This document shows positions 63,323 through 64,000 of a DNA stretch of 64,000 bases, one piece after another (position 1 is the first letter of the stretch; each line of letters opens with the position of its first letter). Made by a program: the position numbers and the translations under genes. Source of the DNA: an uncultured Clostridia bacterium. Lineage in GTDB: Bacteria; Bacillota; Clostridia; Christensenellales; CAG-138. Under the pieces are notes generated by a model. It saw nothing but the letters and a program-made list of their open reading frames with translations, had not been told where the DNA came from and made no database searches. The DNA is taken from NCBI GenBank assembly GCA_934633985.1, contig CAKTYU010000007.1, positions 1-64,000 of the forward strand, read 5' to 3'.

Positions 63323-63374
63323 AAAAAACTTCCCCGTAAATACTGCCCTTAGTTTGGCAGGATGAGAGGAAGTT
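63323..63374 (-). terminator. Terminator after pgeF
   Basis: Outer stem AACTTCC (63327-63333) with GGAAGTT (63368-63374), an inner CTGCC/GGGCAG stem, and T6 on the minus strand. The T-run ends 3 nt before the start codon of the next gene. Confidence 0.75.
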
Positions 63375-63387
63375 GAAAGCAAGTAAT

Positions 63388-64000
63388 TTATGGCTGTATG
63401 AGCTTTATATAGGCCGCCATGGAGCCGGTTTTTCCCTTATCCCGCCTGTGCGAGAAGAAATGCCGGCGGTCCTCATAGGTGCAGGCGTTCATAAGGGTGA
63501 TGTTCTCCGGCCTTATTCCGGCCTCCACGAACTGCACCGCAGCCGCAAGCTCCAGATCGGTATAGGCCTTGCCCGGCCTGCCCGGGCGCGATATGCCGGG
63601 ATAGTCAAATTCATTTTGGAATTTTTCGCCGAGATCCGCATCCACCTCAAAGCAGTTTCGGCATATACAGGGCCCTGTCGCGGCGATAATGTCGCCCGGG
63701 TCGGTGCCGAACTCCTCGGCCATGCGGCGGGCCATCTCCGCCCCTATGCGCAGCAGCGTGCCCTTCCAGCCCGCGTGGGCCATACCTATGGCGCGGCGTA
63801 TGGGATCGTAAAAGAAATATGCCCCGCAGTCCGCATGGGAGGTGACAAGGGTGACGGTGGGATCGTCGGTGATTATGCCGTCACAGGGCGGCAGAGGCTC
63901 TTTATAGAAGCCGCGCCCCCGGTGCTCATGGGTAAGCCTCAGCACGTTGGCCCCATGCTCGTGGTTCACCACCACCATGTCGTCGTAATCGACGCCCGCG
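63388..64000 (-). CDS. pgeF: PgeF/YfiH-family peptidoglycan editing factor, N-terminus cut by the window
   Basis: The frame stays open past the ATG at 63978 to the window edge (AGVDYDDMVVVNHEHGANVL), so the first 60 residues or so lie outside. The visible part has the zinc/copper site TSHADCGAYFFYD and IGMAHAGWKGTLLRIG, and GPCICRNCFEV. The family was called polyphenol oxidase or laccase; members edit misincorporated peptidoglycan precursors or act on purine nucleosides. Confidence 0.92.
   Translation of the reverse strand, partial: AGVDYDDMVVVNHEHGANVLRLTHEHRGRGFYKEPLPPCDGIITDDPTVTLVTSHADCGAYFFYDPIRRAIGMAHAGWKGTLLRIGAEMARRMAEEFGTDPGDIIAATGPCICRNCFEVDADLGEKFQNEFDYPGISRPGRPGKAYTDLELAAAVQFVEAGIRPENITLMNACTYEDRRHFFSHRRDKGKTGSMAAYIKLIQP

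Overview
The window comes from a spore-forming Firmicute of the Clostridia. It carries a complete spoIIIA operon, spoIVB, spo0A, a spoIIM-like gene, gerW and two dacF-type genes in the usual order and almost all on one strand, alongside a Na+-pumping oxaloacetate decarboxylase operon. Chromosomal genes are GC-rich with tightly overlapping operons. The species cannot be read from the sequence; an uncultured gut-type clostridium is a reasonable guess.

Layout. 1-1900: debris of an older mobile element (an HTH C-terminus, an IstB/DnaC-like C-terminus, a polymerase scrap, and a serine recombinase broken by a stop and a deletion). 1931-2959: an S66 LD-carboxypeptidase/MccF-like gene. 3220-14037: an integrated element of about 10.8 kb, bounded by an 11-bp repeat (GTCTCCACATG) and inserted in the 3' end of the rlmD-type 23S rRNA methyltransferase gene. 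It encodes a large serine recombinase, a SHOCT-like small protein, an FtsK-type translocase, a CRESS-virus-like Rep, a conserved 105-aa protein, an XRE regulator, a 27-aa peptide, an AT-rich type III restriction-modification pair and a small HTH/excisionase-like protein. Just upstream of rep is an 11-bp stem with an 11-nt loop containing TAGTATTAC, the origin nonamer of circo/nanovirus-type replicons. This is the most exciting feature here: a bacterial integrative element with a virus-style rolling-circle replication module and an FtsK pump but no separate relaxase.

13996-22662: rlmD, dnaE, whiA, rapZ, murB and a solute-binding-like protein. 22953-29058: a PflX-like radical SAM protein and two tandem paralogous sensor kinase/response regulator pairs. 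29187-30013: a barnase/barstar pair. 30128-33472: the only sizeable plus-strand chromosomal gene, a lipoprotein with lamin-tail and CotH domains. 33530-36888: the oxaloacetate decarboxylase operon. 37121-45865: rluB-like, dacF, gerW, DUF2953, scpB/scpA, an M50 protease, a catalytically dead DacF paralog, deoB, spoIIM-like and spo0A. 45971-58226: spoIVB, recN, argR, nadK, tlyA, dxs, ispA, xseB/xseA, folD, nusB and the Asp23/AmaP/DUF2273 cluster. 58327-62643: spoIIIAH to spoIIIAA. 62742 to the end: an unknown membrane protein and a partial pgeF.

Three sporulation or cell-wall genes are abnormal. Spo0A has lost the phospho-acceptor Asp and other pocket residues but keeps its DNA-binding domain. 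SpoIIIAF is cut to its two membrane helices. A DacF paralog lacks all three penicillin-binding motifs. Together they suggest a lineage whose sporulation control has diverged. No rRNA, tRNA or CRISPR array was seen.
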